Shown piece by piece: positions 16,741 to 25,083 of a stretch of DNA of 64,000 nucleotides. Location: NCBI RefSeq assembly GCF_018596335.1, contig NZ_JAHEPS010000003.1, positions 434,001 through 498,000 of the forward strand, given 5' to 3'. The first letter of the stretch is position 1, and every line of letters begins with the position of its first letter. The translations under genes were made by a program, and so were the position numbers. The DNA is from Shewanella jiangmenensis. GTDB lineage: Bacteria > Pseudomonadota > Gammaproteobacteria > Enterobacterales > Shewanellaceae. The notes under the pieces were generated by a model. That model searched no databases. It had not been told where the DNA came from and saw nothing but the letters and a program-made list of their open reading frames with translations.

Positions 16741-16796
16741 AGCATTCAAGCCTCAGCATTCAGCATTCAGCATTCAGCATTCAACATTCAACACTG
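16741..16796. repeat. Eight 7-bp tandem units (AGCATTC) running into a stop codon
   Basis: The units are AGCATTC, AAGCCTC, four exact AGCATTC, AACATTC and AACACTG. The last units contain the stop codon (16781-16783 on the minus strand) and final codons of the DUF2797 gene. Seven is not a multiple of three, so unit gain or loss on the gene side would shift the reading frame at the very C-terminus. Confidence 0.85.
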
Positions 16797-17599
16797 ACTT
16801 CATAACCCGTGTATTTGCGGATATTGATTACCCCGGTATCAAAAATCAGGTACTGGCCCTTGATGCCAAGCAGCACGGCATCGATCAGCGGCTCCTTGTC
16901 GAGGTTAAAGGATTTGACCTTAAGGGGATATTCACTCACCGGAAACGCGATAGGCTGGGTGCTGCTTGAGAGAACCTGCACCGCATCCTCGCCAAATTCG
17001 GCCTTAAGCTTGCCGATAACCGGCATCACCGCCTCAATAAGCCGCGCGGCTTCCTCTTCCAGCGCCATCGGCGCATTGTCGCCCTTGAGCATGGCCTGCC
17101 AGTGGGTCTTGTCGGCCACCAGTTTGGCGATTTCCACTTCAATCAAACCGGAGATTTTACGGGAGGCGACTTTCAGGATTGGCAGGCCCTGGGTGGCGCC
17201 CTGATCTATCCAGCGGGTCGGAATTTGGCTGTGGCGGGTAATGCCGACCTTGAGCCCCGAGGTGTTGGACAGATACACAAAATGCGGCACAAAACAGTGG
17301 CTCTGGGCCCATTCAGGCTCGCGGCAGGTGCCCGCATCATAATGGCAGGTTTCCGGCTTTAAGATGCACATGTCGCAGCTGGCGAGCTTTTGCATGCACA
17401 CAAAGCAGTGGCCTTCGGAATAGCTCTTCTTGGTTTTTTTACCGCAGTTGCAGCAGTAAATGTTGCCCGAATAAATGAGTTTCAGCGGCTTGCCGATAAG
17501 CGGGTTGAGGGCGATGTCGCCTTCACCGACCCGCAGGCTGTAGCTGGCGCAGCCTTGCTCATCGAGCGCAGTGCGCATTTTTTTGAGTGTTCCTTGCAT
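16781..17599 (-). CDS. DUF2797 protein, Cys-rich with a GIY-YIG-like segment
   Basis: A 272-residue protein of the DUF2797 family; function unknown. The N-terminal half holds two Cys clusters (CCNCG then CFVCMQKLASCDMC, residues about 49-79, and further Cys/His pairs) that look like zinc ribbons. The middle part, FVYLSNTSGLKVGITR then an Arg-Trp, resembles the YL/VGIT motif of GIY-YIG and T5orf172 nuclease folds. The start at ATG 17599 has only a weak ribosome site. It sits inside the beta-glucan locus between two convergent TonB receptor genes, but nothing links it to sugar use. Its last codons lie in the 7-bp repeat tract. Confidence 0.83.
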   Translation of the reverse strand: MQGTLKKMRTALDEQGCASYSLRVGEGDIALNPLIGKPLKLIYSGNIYCCNCGKKTKKSYSEGHCFVCMQKLASCDMCILKPETCHYDAGTCREPEWAQSHCFVPHFVYLSNTSGLKVGITRHSQIPTRWIDQGATQGLPILKVASRKISGLIEVEIAKLVADKTHWQAMLKGDNAPMALEEEAARLIEAVMPVIGKLKAEFGEDAVQVLSSSTQPIAFPVSEYPLKVKSFNLDKEPLIDAVLLGIKGQYLIFDTGVINIRKYTGYEVSVEC

Positions 17600-17758
17600 G
17601 ACGGTCTCACTGAGTGGGCTTCATGGCGGTGTGCTGAAGCCTTGGATTTTTGCCAAGTGTACCAGCTCAGGACAGGATAGAAAAAATTGCGCACTAAAAA
17701 GCGGGCAGGGGAGAATGCAGTGGCCTGGAGCTTGATAGTGGCTTTTCAGGTGGCAGAT

Positions 17759-17786
17759 AAAAAAAGGCCGCGGCGGCTGCCGCGGC
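17759..17786 (-). terminator. Terminator downstream of the minus-strand TonB receptor gene
   Basis: The perfect stem GCCGCGGC/GCCGCGGC with loop GGCT has an A tract on its left side, reading as a T tract on the minus strand. It is about 107 bp after the receptor stop at 17893. Confidence 0.85.
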
Positions 17787-17892
17787 AAAGACCTCACCCG
17801 GCGGGCCGACAGTCAGGCAGTCGGCCACGGGCTTTCCCACAGAGTGTTATGGTTGTCAGCTGAACTAATTCAGCTGCTTTTTTCAATAGCTA

Positions 17893-20793
17893 TCAGAAGC
17901 TGTAACGGGCGCCGATGGCGTAGCGGGCGGCATTTTGCTGTGCCAGCAGCATCTGCTCTTCGTAACGGCCATAGACACGCTTTTCCTGCTCCAGAATGTT
18001 GATGCCTTCGGCAAACAGCGTCAGGTTGTCGGTCAGCTGATAGCTTACGCTCATGTCCAGCTGGCCGTAGGCTTCAGTGAACTGAGGCGCAGGGCCACCG
18101 GCCTCGGCCTGACCCATGCCAGAGAGGAAGGTGTCGCGCCAGTTGTAAGCCAGACGGGCCTGCAGCGCATCTTTCTCATAAAACACCGAGAAGTTGGCGG
18201 TGTCGGACATGCCAGGCAGGGCAAACTGCTCATCCACCCGAGCTACGTCGTACTCGGTGTCGCCATCCACCAGGGTGTAGTTGGCGGCAAAGCCAAAGCC
18301 TGTGTCCCAGAACCAGTGTTGCCACGCCAGTTCAAGGCCATTGATGCTTAAGTCTTCAACGTTGTTTGGCTTGCTGATGTTCCAGTCGGCCACCGGATCT
18401 GTGCCCGCCTGTGGCACGCGGCCTTCGCTGTTGCCATAACCATTGTCAATCAGCCACTGGAACACGGCTTCGTCGCTCGGAGTCTGGTTGTTGGCAATCA
18501 GCTCGGCGCGGGCCTGCTCGGCGGCTGCGCCTACGTATGGGTCGCGCAGGTTGTCGTACTTAACGGTTTCTATGGTGTTCATCAGGAAGTTTTGCACTTC
18601 CTTGTTGAAGTAACCCACAGAGACGTAGCTGGCATCGTCGTAGTAGTACTCAAGCGACAAATCGATGTTGTCTGAGCTGAAAGGTTTGAGCGCGGGGTTG
18701 CCGGCAAAGCCTGTGCGTGAACCCACTTTCGGAATGGGCGTCAGCGCCGTGGTGGCACGCATTGAACCCAAGGTCGGGCGGGTAATGGTGCGGCTGTAAC
18801 TGAAGCGGCCAATCAGGTTATCAACGAATTCCAGATTGATATCGAGGTTTGGCAGAAACTCTTTGTAATCGTGGCTCGCGTTACTGAACGAAAACTCATC
18901 GGCAAACACGGTCTGCCACTCGGTGGGGTTAAGCCACACCAGTTGCTCGGCATCCTTTTGCATGGAGCTTGCGCTCACATCGGTTTGCTCGTAGCGAATA
19001 CCTGCAACGATATTAAGCGGCATGCCGTTGAAATCGCTGTCGATATTAGCCTGAATATAGGCGGCGGTGGTGTCTTCGCCTATCAGGTGATCGTCCTGCC
19101 ATGGGGCGGCTACGTACTGGACATCATACAGCGCCTGGGCTTTATCCATGGCGGCCTGCTGGTTGTAGGTGTAGTAGTAGGGGATCAGCATGTCGCTGCC
19201 GCCACCACTGAAGTCAGACAGGAAGTCGGAGCCCAGACCCACGTAGCTCACATCATCCTTCCACAGGCCCATGTTGCCATACCAGCCGGCGCTGATGGGG
19301 CCGGTGTAGGAGCCCTGAGCATGGGTTTCCATCGAGGTGAAAGCCAGACCAAAGTCGATGGAGGAGAGCGCGTCGCTCTTCTCGTTTACCCACTTACCAT
19401 TGAACTGGTACTGGTTGACGTCGGTTTCGTTGCGACCGGCACGTACCCCGGCAAACAGAGACGCATAGTGCTCAGGCAGCAGGTGCGGCTCGCCGTTGGG
19501 GTTGAGGGTCGCGTAATTGGCGCCCAGCAACGGGATTTCGGTGCCGGTGGCATCGTAGGTTTTGTCCTTGACGTTAAGCGCGCCAAGGATAAAAAACACG
19601 TTGTCGGCACTGTTGCCAAGGGCGCCTTCAGCTGTGGCGTTGGAGTCGTGGGCATCGAAGCTCAGCATCAGGTTGTCGGTGGCTTGCCACTCGATGTTGA
19701 AGCCCAGTGACTTGTTGATGTTGTCGGCGGCATTCTGGTGCATGGTGCCTGAGTAGTCGCCGCCCACTTCGGTCACATAATCGAAGGTGCCGTTTTCATT
19801 GATATGGGCATAGGTGGCGTTGCCCGGACCCGAGAACCACAGGCCCCAGGTGTCGGTGTTGGAGACATCAGACAGCTTAGAGTAGGTGTAATCCAGAGTC
19901 ATTTCCACCGCATCGGATGGGGCAAACTGGAATACCGCCTGGGCGTTGGTGCGCTCACGCTCGGTGTCCTGGCTGGCGAAACCCATGTTGCGGGCATAGA
20001 AGGTGTTGCCATAGGGGTTTTTGTTGTCGTTAACGACTACGGCGTTGGGGTTCAGCTCGCCCTGAATGTTCTGGCGCCAGCCTGAGATATTGGCGTTTTT
20101 GATGTTGCTGTCGCGCTCCTGATACGAGGCTGACAGGCCCAGACCAAAGCGGTCATCCATAAAGGTGTTGCTGAAAATACCGGAGATTTCGGGGGTGATG
20201 GAGCTGCCATCTTCCACGCCGGTGTCGTGATGGCCTTTTACGCCGACGGTGGCGACCAAATCACGGGTATCAAAGGGGCGGGCAGTGCGGATATTGATGG
20301 TCGAGCCAATGCCGCCTGAGCTCACATCGGCCTTACCGGTTTTGTAAATCTCAACGCCGCTGATGGCATCGGAGGCCAGATTGCCAAACTCAAACGAGCG
20401 GGTGGACTCACCGGCAACCTGCGCGGTTGGCATGGTGCGGTTGTTCAAAAGTACCAGGTTAAAGTCCGGGCCAAAGCCGCGCACTGTGACCTTGCTGCCT
20501 TCGCCGTTTACTCGGTCAATCGACACACCGGAAATGCGCTGCAGAGATTCGGCGAGGTTAGTGTCGGGGAACTTACCTATGTCTTCAGCGGAAATGGCAT
20601 CCACCACCCCGGCTGACTGGCGCTTAAGCTCCATGGCTTTGGCCTGTGAGCCACGCACGCCTGTGACCTGAATAACTTCAATATCGCCTTCTTTCACCGC
20701 ATCCTCGGCTAGCACCGGCAGCGCCGATATCAGGCCAAGCACCAATGACACGCTGGAGGCAAGCGTGGATTTTTTGAATTGTAATGGTCGCAT
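17893..20793 (-). CDS. Large TonB-dependent receptor, second in the beta-glucan locus (966 aa)
   Basis: Outer-membrane oligosaccharide receptor. The signal peptide ends near VLAE (residue 29-30). The TonB-box region IEVIQVTGVRGS is followed by plug motifs KFPDTNLAESLQRISGVSID, TVRGFGPDFNLVLLNNRTMP and GSTINIRTARP. The beta barrel ends in Phe (GARYSF). It shares these blocks with the receptor at 13611-16652 but differs throughout the barrel, suggesting different ligand sizes or linkages. GGGAGAGGAA precedes ATG 20793. Operator site 2 lies 98-113 bp upstream, so it is a separate transcription unit under the same LacI regulator. Confidence 0.9.
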   Translation of the reverse strand: MRPLQFKKSTLASSVSLVLGLISALPVLAEDAVKEGDIEVIQVTGVRGSQAKAMELKRQSAGVVDAISAEDIGKFPDTNLAESLQRISGVSIDRVNGEGSKVTVRGFGPDFNLVLLNNRTMPTAQVAGESTRSFEFGNLASDAISGVEIYKTGKADVSSGGIGSTINIRTARPFDTRDLVATVGVKGHHDTGVEDGSSITPEISGIFSNTFMDDRFGLGLSASYQERDSNIKNANISGWRQNIQGELNPNAVVVNDNKNPYGNTFYARNMGFASQDTERERTNAQAVFQFAPSDAVEMTLDYTYSKLSDVSNTDTWGLWFSGPGNATYAHINENGTFDYVTEVGGDYSGTMHQNAADNINKSLGFNIEWQATDNLMLSFDAHDSNATAEGALGNSADNVFFILGALNVKDKTYDATGTEIPLLGANYATLNPNGEPHLLPEHYASLFAGVRAGRNETDVNQYQFNGKWVNEKSDALSSIDFGLAFTSMETHAQGSYTGPISAGWYGNMGLWKDDVSYVGLGSDFLSDFSGGGSDMLIPYYYTYNQQAAMDKAQALYDVQYVAAPWQDDHLIGEDTTAAYIQANIDSDFNGMPLNIVAGIRYEQTDVSASSMQKDAEQLVWLNPTEWQTVFADEFSFSNASHDYKEFLPNLDINLEFVDNLIGRFSYSRTITRPTLGSMRATTALTPIPKVGSRTGFAGNPALKPFSSDNIDLSLEYYYDDASYVSVGYFNKEVQNFLMNTIETVKYDNLRDPYVGAAAEQARAELIANNQTPSDEAVFQWLIDNGYGNSEGRVPQAGTDPVADWNISKPNNVEDLSINGLELAWQHWFWDTGFGFAANYTLVDGDTEYDVARVDEQFALPGMSDTANFSVFYEKDALQARLAYNWRDTFLSGMGQAEAGGPAPQFTEAYGQLDMSVSYQLTDNLTLFAEGINILEQEKRVYGRYEEQMLLAQQNAARYAIGARYSF

Positions 20794-20890
20794 CAGATTC
20801 CTCTCCCTCGGACCCTTGCAGGCACAAATGCCCGGGTCGTTATTGTTGTAAGGCCCACCTGTGACTGTTCATCCGACAGCTTAATCACAA

Positions 20891-20906
20891 ATGTAAGCGC
20901 TTACAT
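20891..20906. promoter_or_regulatory. LacI-family operator, site 2 (TonB receptor)
   Basis: The 16-bp palindrome ATGTAAGCGCTTACAT is identical to site 1 and lies upstream of the minus-strand receptor gene. The flanking CAA before it is also shared with site 1. Confidence 0.85.
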
Positions 20907-21010
20907 AAAGTAGGGCGCAGCGATTTTGATGTCAACCACTGGCTGAATAAATGTTTGTAGATTGTTATGTTTTTGGGTTGGGGTAGCGTGTTAACAGGCT
21001 GATAAACATG

Positions 21011-21033
21011 AAAAAGCGGGCTTAAGCCCGCTT
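21011..21033 (-). terminator. Terminator after the LacI regulator gene
   Basis: The perfect stem AAGCGGGC/GCCCGCTT with loop TTAA and an A tract on the left reads as a T tract on the minus strand, 16 bp after the lacI-type stop. Confidence 0.88.
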
Positions 21034-21048
21034 GGATTTAATTAGCTG

Positions 21049-22110
21049 TTACATCTTGTTACTGGTCGATGTTACGGCAGCCGTTACCGACAGTACTGCT
21101 TCAGTACTGCTTCGGTGCTGCAGCACCGATTCCCTCACCACCAGTTGTGGCTCAAAGCGGTGGCAAAAGTCGATGCTGCTGTCATCGTAAACATGGCGCA
21201 GCACCCAATTGGCGGCCATGCGGCCCATGTCCTGGATGGGGTTGCACACTGTGGTCAGCTTGGGCGATATGTAGCGCGGGAAGGGGATATTATCAAAGCC
21301 GACAAAGGAGATATCCTTTGGTACCTGCAATCCTTTCTCAAGGCACAGGGCGATGGCGCCCGAGGCCATCTGATCGTTGGCGCACACCACGGCGCTGAAG
21401 CCAATTCCCCGCTCAAGCAGCGCCGCCATGCCCTCATAACCGCCTTCTTCGCGAAAGTCGCCTTCAAAAAACAGCTGCTCGTCAAAGGCAATGCCGTGGG
21501 CTTTCAGTGCCTGCTTGTGGCCTTCGAGACGCTCTCTGGCGTCGAGCTTAAACAGCGGCCCCGAAATGTAGGCAATGCGCTTATGGCCGTGCTCAAGCAC
21601 ATGACCTGTGGCAAGCAGGCCGCCTTCAAGGTTATTGAGGTGCACGCAGCGGTCCTCAATGCCATCCACATGGCGGTTAATCAGCACCACCGGCGTCTTG
21701 CCGGCGCACAGGGTTTGCAGATACTCATTGGAGAGGATTTCGGCATCCACAATCAGCGCATCACAGCCCCGCGACAGCAAAAACTCCACCGCATCTTTTT
21801 CCTGGGCGGCATCGCTGTGGCCGGCGGCAATGATCACGTGCTTATTTGCCGCGCGCAGCGCCGATTCAATTTCCCGCATCATGGGGCCGTAGAAGGGACC
21901 ATCGAGCTGTGACACCAGCACCCCGACGCTGTTGGAGCGGTTTGACGCCAGCGACTGGGCGATGGTGTTGGGGCGATAATCCAGTTTGGCCATGGCGTCG
22001 TGAACCTTTTGACGGGTCTTGTCACTGACTTTACCTGTGTTGTTGACGACCCGGGAGACGGTCGCAAGCGACACCCCTGCCAGGAAGGAAACATCGTAGA
22101 TTGTGGCCAT
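21049..22110 (-). CDS. LacI-family transcriptional regulator of the beta-glucan locus
   Basis: A 353-residue DNA-binding repressor. The N-terminal helix-turn-helix is TIYDVSFLAGVSLATVSRVV (residues 3-22), followed by a hinge helix (NTIAQSLASN). The periplasmic-binding-protein-like sensor domain starts at SVGVLV. I chose ATG 22110 because LacI proteins begin two or three residues before this helix; the open frame extends 24 codons further without matching the family. It is the third gene of the GH1-GPH-lacI operon, 25 bp after the symporter stop. The palindromes at 10705, 20891 and 24975 are the obvious operators, giving a local regulon with self-control. The inducer is unknown; glucose or a beta-glucoside is likely. 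Confidence 0.92.
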   Translation of the reverse strand: MATIYDVSFLAGVSLATVSRVVNNTGKVSDKTRQKVHDAMAKLDYRPNTIAQSLASNRSNSVGVLVSQLDGPFYGPMMREIESALRAANKHVIIAAGHSDAAQEKDAVEFLLSRGCDALIVDAEILSNEYLQTLCAGKTPVVLINRHVDGIEDRCVHLNNLEGGLLATGHVLEHGHKRIAYISGPLFKLDARERLEGHKQALKAHGIAFDEQLFFEGDFREEGGYEGMAALLERGIGFSAVVCANDQMASGAIALCLEKGLQVPKDISFVGFDNIPFPRYISPKLTTVCNPIQDMGRMAANWVLRHVYDDSSIDFCHRFEPQLVVRESVLQHRSSTEAVLSVTAAVTSTSNKM

Positions 22111-22135
22111 AACGCGGGCGTTCCTTGTACTACAT

Positions 22136-23470
22136 CTATGTGCCTGAATGCTTGTGTTGCAAAGACATGCTGATCTCGGCAACCCGTTGACTGTCCAGTG
22201 TATAGTGTCGCATCACAAAGGCAACCGCGATTGATGCGAGCGCGGGGTAAAGGGTGAAGCACAGCAAAATTCCGCTTAAGGTTTGCTCAGATTGTGCTGT
22301 GTCGGGGCGATAACCGTAGGCCGCAAGCAGCCAGCCTGCCAGCGCGCCGCCGATGGCAAGTCCAAGCTTGATAAAGAAAATCACCGAGGAATACACCAGC
22401 CCCGTGGTGCGGATGCCGGTTTTAAACTGGCCATAGTCCACGGTATCGGCCATTTTTGCCCACAGCAGCGGCGTGCCCATGTTAATGGTAAAGTTCCAGG
22501 CGATGTAAAACACCAGCGCAAGGCTGTATTGCTCTGCCGGTATAAACCAGGCCGCCATACACAGGGCGGCGGCGATCAGCTGCAGCCGGATATAGGCTTT
22601 GACCTTGCACATTTTGTCGGCAAGCTTTTTGGCCAGCGCGACCCCAAAGATATTGCCCACCACGCCGCTGGTGACAAAGACACTGATCATGTCTTCCCGG
22701 CCAAGAAAGTATTTGACGTAATAAATGGCGAGGGTGGATTTAAGTACAAGCCCGGTCAGCAAAAACACCGCAGCCGCCGACAGTACCCGCCACTGATCGT
22801 TGGCCCACAGCGCTCTGGTGGCGGCCTTAAGGTTGCCGCTGCTGTCATCTGTGCTGAAATCCCGCTCCTTGGTGCCGGCAAAGCAGAGTAAAAACATCAC
22901 GGCGCCGACGAGGCTCATAGCGAGTATGGTCAGCTGATAGCCCTTGGCTTTATCGCCCTGGCCGAAAAAATCCACCAAGGGCAAGGTAAGGGCGCTCACC
23001 ATCACGCCGCCTAGCATGGCGAACACGAAGCGGTATGACTGCACCGATACCCGCTCGGCGGGATTGGTGGTCAATGCCGCCCCAAGGGCGCAGTAGGGAA
23101 TGTTGATGGCGGTGTAGGCCAGCATCAGCAGGGCGTAGGTGGCAAAGGCGTACCACTCTTTGCCGCTTTCACTGAGATCCGGTGTGGTAAAGGCCAGCAC
23201 GCTGATGGCGGCAAAGGGAAAGGCGAACCACAACAGGTAGGGCCGATAGCGTCCAAAGCGGCTGCGGGTGCGGTCGGCAAGATAGCCCATCAAAGGGTCG
23301 GTCACGGCATCCATAATCCGCACCGCCAAAAACATGGTGCCGACATAGGCCGCCGATATGCCGAAAATATCGGTGTAGAAGAACGTCAGAAACAACATGA
23401 CGGTTTGAAAAACGATGTTGCTGGCGGTATCCCCCAGCCCATAAGCAATTTTTTCTCTGACGCTCAACAT
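22136..23470 (-). CDS. GPH-family sugar:cation symporter
   Basis: A 444-residue inner-membrane transporter of the glycoside-pentoside-hexuronide family (MelB-like), with about 12 membrane helices. Family marks are KIAYGLGDTASNIVFQ at the N-terminus, MDAVTDPLMGYLADRTRSRFGRYRPYL in the first cytoplasmic loop region, and the second-half loop with WAKMADTVDYGQFKTGIRTTGL. GGAGG lies seven bases before ATG 23470. It sits between the GH1 gene (17 bp upstream) and lacI. Import of beta-glucosides such as laminaribiose or cellobiose for the cytoplasmic GH1 enzyme is the natural reading, by inference. Confidence 0.9.
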   Translation of the reverse strand: MLSVREKIAYGLGDTASNIVFQTVMLFLTFFYTDIFGISAAYVGTMFLAVRIMDAVTDPLMGYLADRTRSRFGRYRPYLLWFAFPFAAISVLAFTTPDLSESGKEWYAFATYALLMLAYTAINIPYCALGAALTTNPAERVSVQSYRFVFAMLGGVMVSALTLPLVDFFGQGDKAKGYQLTILAMSLVGAVMFLLCFAGTKERDFSTDDSSGNLKAATRALWANDQWRVLSAAAVFLLTGLVLKSTLAIYYVKYFLGREDMISVFVTSGVVGNIFGVALAKKLADKMCKVKAYIRLQLIAAALCMAAWFIPAEQYSLALVFYIAWNFTINMGTPLLWAKMADTVDYGQFKTGIRTTGLVYSSVIFFIKLGLAIGGALAGWLLAAYGYRPDTAQSEQTLSGILLCFTLYPALASIAVAFVMRHYTLDSQRVAEISMSLQHKHSGT

Positions 23471-23487
23471 GGCGACCTCCGTTATTA

Positions 23488-24846
23488 TTATTGTTGGTTG
23501 GCCTCACGGCGCTTGGCAAGCAATCCCTGATAGGCTTTGGCGCTGGATTTAAGCATTCGCTGCTGGCTTTGATAGTCGACATACACCAGACCGAAGCGTT
23601 TGCGATAGCCTTCGGCCCACTCGAAGTTATCCATCAGGCTCCAGGCAAAATAGCCTTTTACCTCGACTCCGGCCTCGATTGCCCGGTGCACCGCCAGCAG
23701 ATGAGACTGCAGATAATCCAGTCGCATCGGGTCGTGCACCGCACCATTTATCGGCATATCGTCTTCAGCGGCGCCGTTTTCGGTGATGTAAATCGGCGGC
23801 AAATCAAATTCTGCGGCAAGGCTTTGCAGCAGCTCGGTAAAGGCGCCGGGGCAAATTTCCCAGTCCATGGCCGTGCGCGGCACATTGCCAAGGCGCACCT
23901 CTTCAAAACCCAGCTCGCCACCGGCGCGGTACACGTTACGGGTATAGTAGTTGATGCCCAGATAATCGATGGGCGTTTGGATAAGCGCCATGTCGCCGGG
24001 CTCAATGGGCGGGCGCTCTTCAATGCCAAGCTGATTGATAATGTCTGGGTAGCGGCCCTGCATCAGCGGCATCAGATACCAGGTGTTGTGGTATTCGTGG
24101 GCAAGGCGCGCGGCATTCACATCCTCTTCATTGGCGCTAAAGGCGTAACTTGGGCTGAAATTAAGCACTATGCCGGCTTGGGCTCCGGGGGCCTCGCGGC
24201 GGATTTCGGCCATGGCCAGCGCATGGCCAAGCAGCAGATGGTGGGCAGCGGCGCGGCCTTTTGCCCGGCTTTTGAGTCCGGGCGCGTGAATGCCGGCTTC
24301 ATAACCCAAAAAGGCACTGCAAAATGGCTCGTTGAGGGTCGAGTAGGCAAAGACGCGGTCGCCAAGCGCCCTTGCCACAATGCGGGCGTAGTCGGCAAAG
24401 GCATAGGCTGTGTCACGGTTTAACCAGCCGCCTTTGTCTTCAAGATGCTGCGGCAAGTCCCAGTGATAAAGGGTGACGAACACTTTGATTTTTAAGCTGT
24501 TAAGCGCATCGAGCAGGTTAAGGTAGAAGTCCATTCCGGCCTGATTGATGCTGCCATCGGCAAACAGCACCCGGCCCCAACTTATCGACAGCCTGTAGGC
24601 ATCCACGCCGAGGGACGCAATCAGTTCCACATCCTCTTGCCAGCGATTGACATGATCGCAGGCTATCTCGCCGTCTGAGCCATCGGCAATTTTGCCGGGG
24701 GTGTTGCAAAAGGTATCCCAGATGCAGCGCTGACGATTTGCGCCATCGCCCTCAATCTGAAATGAGGCGGTGGCAACGCCAAAAAGAAAGTCTGGTTGCA
24801 TCATGGCGGAATCACCCGGCAGGGTGAAAGGCGAGATTGTTGTCAT
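23488..24846 (-). CDS. GH1 beta-glucosidase, cytoplasmic
   Basis: A 452-residue family 1 glycoside hydrolase that releases glucose from beta-glucosides with retention. The acid/base Glu173 lies in TLNEPF and the nucleophile Glu356 in YITENG; the N-terminal FLFGVATASFQIEG and the C-terminal WSLMDNFEWAEGY sugar-binding motif are also intact. There is no signal peptide, so it acts in the cytoplasm. I chose ATG 24846; GTG 24876 in frame would add ten residues not typical of the family. It is first gene of the GH1-GPH-lacI operon behind operator site 3, which it shares with the divergent GluP operon. Confidence 0.93.
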   Translation of the reverse strand: MTTISPFTLPGDSAMMQPDFLFGVATASFQIEGDGANRQRCIWDTFCNTPGKIADGSDGEIACDHVNRWQEDVELIASLGVDAYRLSISWGRVLFADGSINQAGMDFYLNLLDALNSLKIKVFVTLYHWDLPQHLEDKGGWLNRDTAYAFADYARIVARALGDRVFAYSTLNEPFCSAFLGYEAGIHAPGLKSRAKGRAAAHHLLLGHALAMAEIRREAPGAQAGIVLNFSPSYAFSANEEDVNAARLAHEYHNTWYLMPLMQGRYPDIINQLGIEERPPIEPGDMALIQTPIDYLGINYYTRNVYRAGGELGFEEVRLGNVPRTAMDWEICPGAFTELLQSLAAEFDLPPIYITENGAAEDDMPINGAVHDPMRLDYLQSHLLAVHRAIEAGVEVKGYFAWSLMDNFEWAEGYRKRFGLVYVDYQSQQRMLKSSAKAYQGLLAKRREANQQ

Positions 24847-24974
24847 CGTTATGTGTTCCCGTTCCTGAACGTGCACAGTGCCTGTCCCTGTCGATTGCCC
24901 GGCGCCATTTCACCTCGCGTCTCGGCGGGTGAAATGGGTAAAACAAGTTGACAAGGGTTACTGCAGTGTTAAAA

Positions 24975-24990
24975 ATGAAAGCGCTTACAT
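24975..24990. promoter_or_regulatory. LacI-family operator, site 3 (divergent GH1 and GluP operons)
   Basis: ATGAAAGCGCTTACAT differs from the other two sites by one base in one arm. It lies between divergent operons, 129 bp from the GH1 ATG and 93 bp from the permease ATG, so one site could control both directions. Confidence 0.8.
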
Positions 24991-25083
24991 TAATCTAGTG
25001 GCAGAACCGTTAAAGGTCAATCCTCAGAGTGGCCCAACGGCTATCCGGATAGCTGCAACACCAAAATAAGAAGGGGAGAACTC

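Noticed and set aside
16741-16796. Possible CRISPR-like array
   Set aside because: Units are 7 bp with no spacers. The other tandem tracts (8, 12, 15, 20 and 21 bp) also lack spacers, and no cas gene is present.
24878-25069. 63-codon open frame in the GH1/GluP divergent region
   Set aside because: It runs through operator site 3, lacks a ribosome site and has no recognisable sequence; the region is regulatory.
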